Source of the DNA: Chloroflexota bacterium
Lineage (GTDB): Bacteria > Chloroflexota > Anaerolineae > Ardenticatenales > Ardenticatenaceae
NCBI GenBank assembly: GCA_003520455.1
Contig: DOUV01001020.1
Span: 1-35,750, forward strand
DNA: 35,750 bases
Direction: 5' to 3'
Part shown: positions 32,946 to 35,750 of the stretch, piece by piece
Numbering within the stretch: position 1 is the first letter of the stretch
Layout: every line of letters starts with the position of its first letter
Translations under genes and position numbers: made by a program
The notes under the pieces: model-generated
Told to the model about the DNA's origin: nothing
Databases searched by the model: none
Seen by the model: the letters and a program-made list of their open reading frames with translations, nothing else

Positions 32946-34427
32946 ATGCTAGCAGGCGAACGGCTCGCAAACTACATAAACGGCACGTGGCATCAGTCGA
33001 GCGCAAGTGAGTATCTCGAGGTCGTCAATCCGGCCACGATGGAACTATTGGGGTGCGTGCCGCTCTCGCCACCATCCGAGGTGAACGCGGCTGCCAGTGC
33101 TGCCGCTACGGCCCTGTCAGACTGGCGTAACGTCCCGCCGGGTGAACGCATCCAATACCTGTTCAAGATGAAGCAGGTATTAGAGCGCCACTTCGAGGAA
33201 ATTGCCCGCACCATTACCATGGAGTGTGGCAAGACTATTGCCGAAGCGCGCGGGGAAATGCAACGCGCGATTGAAAACGTAGAAGTTGCGTGCGGTATTC
33301 CTACATTGATGCAGGGGGATTTCCTGGAAGATATTGCCAGTGGGATTGACGAATTCATGATCCGTCAGCCCGTCGGCGTCTGCGCTGCCATCGTCCCCTT
33401 TAACTTCCCTGGCATGATCAGCTTTTGGTTCATGCCTTACGCGCTGGCCTGCGGCAACACCTTCATCGTCAACCCATCGGAAAAAGTGCCACTGACTATG
33501 CAGCTCATTTTCCGGCTGATTGATGAACACGTTGGGCTGCCGAAGGGGGTACTCAACCTGATCCATGGTGGCAAAGAGACGGTAGAAGCCATCCTCGATC
33601 ATCCGCTCATTCAGGCCCTCAGTTTCGTTGGCTCGACCCCGGTGGCGCGCCACGTGTATGCGCGTGGCGCAGCGAACGGCAAGCGCGTACAGGCCCAGGG
33701 CGGGGCCAAGAACCCGACCATTATCCTGCCCGACGCCGATCTGGAGATGGCCACGCAGATCACCGCCGACTCGGCTTTTGGCTGTGCCGGACAGCGCTGC
33801 CTGGCCACCTCAGTTGTGGTCACAGTGGGCGAGGCCAACCGTACCTTTTCAGAGGCGCTTGCCGATGCTGCCGCCGGCCGGGTGGTGGGATACGGCCTTG
33901 AGGAAGGGGTGCAGATGGGCACAGTGATCAGTCATGGCAGCCGGCAGCGGATCGAGGCCTTGATCCAGCAGGGGGCGGATGAAGGCGCTACGGTTCTGGT
34001 GGATGGTCGAGGGGTGGTCGTCCCTGGCTATGAGAAGGGGGCGTTTGTCCGGCCCACGATTCTGCAGAATGTGAATCCGAGTGGGCAAATTGCGCGGACT
34101 GAGATCTTTGGGCCAGTCCTGAGCCTGATCCATGCCGCCGACATTGGCGAGGCGATCCGCATTGTCAATCAGGGAAATTATGGGAATATGGCCTGCCTGT
34201 TCACTAGCAGTGGGGCAGCGGCCCGGGCGTTCCGTCACGATGCCAACGCCGGTAATATCGGCATTAACATTGGTGTCGCTGCCCCGATGGCTTATTTCCC
34301 CTTTTCTGGTTGGAAGGACAGTTTCTTTGGCACACTCCACGGCCAGGGGCGGCATGCCGTGGAGTTCTTTACCCAAACCAAAGTCGTCGTTGAGCGCTGG
34401 CCGCGCCAATGGTCGCGCCAGTTCTAA
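32946..34427 (+). CDS. mmsA: CoA-acylating methylmalonate-semialdehyde dehydrogenase-type ALDH
   Basis: This is a 493-residue aldehyde dehydrogenase. Catalytic Cys285 is in [12 protein letters not shown]. The general-base Glu motif (ELGGK) of ordinary ALDHs is replaced by QAQGGAKNP, the hallmark of MmsA/IolA enzymes that release acyl-CoA. Characteristic stretches are [27 protein letters not shown] and [21 protein letters not shown] 32946 directly follows the stop of the interrupted dehydrogenase, with AGGAAGGA 8 nt upstream. Expected reaction: methylmalonate or malonate semialdehyde plus NAD and CoA to propionyl- or acetyl-CoA plus CO2. It is the last gene of the plus-strand array. Confidence 0.93.
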   Translation: MLAGERLANYINGTWHQSSASEYLEVVNPATMELLGCVPLSPPSEVNAAASAAATALSDWRNVPPGERIQYLFKMKQVLERHFEEIARTITMECGKTIAEARGEMQRAIENVEVACGIPTLMQGDFLEDIASGIDEFMIRQPVGVCAAIVPFNFPGMISFWFMPYALACGNTFIVNPSEKVPLTMQLIFRLIDEHVGLPKGVLNLIHGGKETVEAILDHPLIQALSFVGSTPVARHVYARGAANGKRVQAQGGAKNPTIILPDADLEMATQITADSAFGCAGQRCLATSVVVTVGEANRTFSEALADAAAGRVVGYGLEEGVQMGTVISHGSRQRIEALIQQGADEGATVLVDGRGVVVPGYEKGAFVRPTILQNVNPSGQIARTEIFGPVLSLIHAADIGEAIRIVNQGNYGNMACLFTSSGAAARAFRHDANAGNIGINIGVAAPMAYFPFSGWKDSFFGTLHGQGRHAVEFFTQTKVVVERWPRQWSRQF

Positions 34428-34525
34428 ACTGAAGTTCATTAGAAATTCCGAATTCCACGAAGATGGAGTATCCTCTCAGTGGCGGGTGCGATGATCGCGC
34501 CAGGCACGGGGAGGAACAGGAGGGC

Positions 34526-35531
34526 ATGGTACGACCTGATACGGAAAAATGGGGCCAGGAACTGGCCGATTTGCGCCAGTTGGCAGTTGAAGCGGCGCAC
34601 CCGCGCCCGCGGGAGCGGTTTCAAGCGTTGTATATGATTGGGAGCCGGCAGAAGAACGCCACGGCGTGGGCGCGGGAGATCGGGCGCAATCTTGATGCGG
34701 TGCTGAGTTGGGTGCATACCTATAATGAGCACGGTCCCGAGGCGCTGTACTACCGGCGCACCAGCGGACGAGTCCCCTTGTTACGTTGGAGCAGGTCGCC
34801 GCAGTGAAAGCGACGGTGTGCGAGCACGAGCCGATCGAGTACCAGTTGCCGGGCTCCGGCTGGACGCTCAAGAAGCTCGCCCTGAGATCGAAGCCTCTTT
34901 CCACCGCCGCATCAGTCGCAGCACCGTGCGGCGCTTGGTCAAGGCGGCCGGATTGAGTTGGAAGAAGTGCAAGAAAGTGCTCAAGCAGGGCTCTCGCGCC
35001 AAGCGCCAGGCCTACATCGAGCGCTTTGAGACGCTGTGGAGCCAGATGTGTCAGGAGGAGATCATCCTGATCTACGTGGACGAAGCGCACTTCCACCGCG
35101 ATCTCGACCTGGGCTCCACCGGAGCGCCGGTTGGTCAGCTGGCCTACTGGTTGAGCGTGTGTGCCTCCTTGGCCGACCGCATCAATTGGTATGGCGCCGA
35201 TGACTTCACCTACGGGCGCTGCTTCATCTGGAATGAAGGCCCCTGTAACGGGGAGCATACCGCTTAATTCCTGCAGCGCCTGGTCGAGCGGATTGGCCCA
35301 ACCTCCCGTCGTATCGTCCTCATCTGGGACGGCGCGCCCTGCCATCGCGCCACGATCGCCCAGCTCACCGCCGCCGACCTGGGCATCGAACTGGTCCCAC
35401 TTCCCGACTACAGCCCTGACTTGAATCCCATCGAAGGCCTCTGGAAGTGGATGCGCGAAGAAGTCACTCAGCATCGCGCCTATCCCACGATGCGCGCCTT
35501 GTTCGAGGCCTGCAAAGTCTTCATTGTATAG
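34526..35531 (+). pseudogene. IS630-family transposase, degenerate
   Basis: The IS630-like DDE transposase is spread over three frames plus one stop. The N-terminal helix-turn-helix part (RERFQALYMIGSRQKNATAW) starts at ATG 34526. A shift near 34775 leads to VTLEQVAAVKATVCEHEP. Another near 34885 leads to EIEASFHRRISRSTVRRLVK. A TAA at 35265-35267 interrupts the frame just before FLQRLVERIG. Catalytic segments are IYVDEAHFH, LIWDGAPCH and DYSPDLNPIEGLWKW. The frame ends at TAG 35529-35531, next to a TA, the target dinucleotide of this family. I could not identify terminal inverted repeats, so the element is probably truncated. Confidence 0.8.
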
Positions 35532-35750
35532 CGCGCGCCGGCCTCCTCTTCGGGCACGAACCCGATCCACCCGGTCTCCCAGCCGATCCGCGCGTCGACC
35601 ACGTAACCGCCCAGGGTGTCGAGGTCGAGCCCCTTGCGCAGGACCAGGATCGCGCGGGCGGGGTCGTCGCTGCGGGTCACGTAGTAGCGGCGGTCGTTCA
35701 CCTCGCCGGCCAGTCGAAAGCGCCGCGTCGAGGGGCGGTCGACGAGCAAT
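35532..35750 (-). CDS. unknown protein, 3' end replaced by IS630, runs off the window
   Basis: The minus-strand open frame contains RFRLAGEVNDRRYYVTR, DDPARAILVLRKGLDLDTLGGY and RIGWETGWIGFVPEEEA. Beyond EEEAGAR it reads into the IS630 transposase, so the natural C-terminus was lost or fused by insertion. The N-terminus lies beyond the right edge. A 23-bp identical stretch (35627-35649) and about 85 bp of similar sequence recur at bases 1-85 in the same orientation. I do not recognise the family and propose no function. Confidence 0.5.

Noticed and set aside
32559..35267. Reassignment of TAG/TAA to glutamine, suggested by Gln-to-stop changes in the HIBADH paralogue, in IS copy 2 and possibly in the IS630 transposase
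   Set aside because: TAG and TAA also end several intact genes here (enolase-superfamily, E1-like and first HIBADH with TAG; MmsA with TAA) at the proper family lengths. C to T decay of idle genes explains the rest.

Overview
The window is a GC-rich bacterial segment, most likely from a member of the Chloroflexota. The best clue is the solute-binding lipoprotein at 8700-10442. Its lipobox is followed by a Glu/Val-rich tandem linker (VVEKEVTTVVEVQKEV...), a style I associate with Chloroflexota binding proteins. GTG starts, clean Shine-Dalgarno sites and a nearly all-plus-strand layout fit. The phylum is an inference. I see no rRNA, tRNA or CRISPR.

Layout. (1) 1-2006 is insertion-sequence wreckage: a fragment of an unknown gene that recurs at the far end of the window, an ISKra4-like transposase tail on the plus strand, and a whole but dead ISKra4-like element (387-2006) with 13-bp terminal inverted repeats. 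(2) 2007-7055 holds an operator-bearing promoter, an S9 peptidase, a second operator, a GntR/FCD regulator and two DppB/DppC-type permeases. (3) 7104-8187 is a second, internally deleted copy of the same IS, located just after the permeases. (4) 8455-24721 starts with a third operator-bearing promoter. It continues with the binding protein, a GSAM-like class III aminotransferase, a LarA-family protein, an S9 peptidase, an N-acyl-D-amino-acid deacylase-like amidohydrolase, an M14 carboxypeptidase-like protein, a polytopic MATE/ANKH-like membrane protein, a metal-dependent amidohydrolase, an S12 serine hydrolase, a BKACE (DUF849) enzyme and a C45 Ntn-hydrolase. (5) 24812-34427 encodes an acetolactate-synthase-like ThDP enzyme, an SMP-30 lactonase, an enolase-superfamily protein, an AceE-like E1, two HIBADH-family dehydrogenases (the second interrupted by a stop) and an MmsA-type CoA-acylating aldehyde dehydrogenase. 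(6) 34526 to the end is a decayed IS630 transposase followed by the repeated gene fragment.

How the genes may work together. The three operators share an ATTGTRTACAAT or ATACAG-n5-CTGTAT type symmetry and lie at or beside the promoters of the lone peptidase, the regulator/permease operon and the binding-protein operon. This points to one ligand-responsive regulon under the GntR protein. The enzyme set reads as import and dismantling of an unusual peptide or N-acyl-amino acid (D-, beta- or N-acylated residues). A beta-amino-acid transaminase to BKACE step and an HIBADH to MmsA step could feed acyl-CoA into central metabolism. This scheme is inference from gene families and co-location; no substrate is visible in the sequence.
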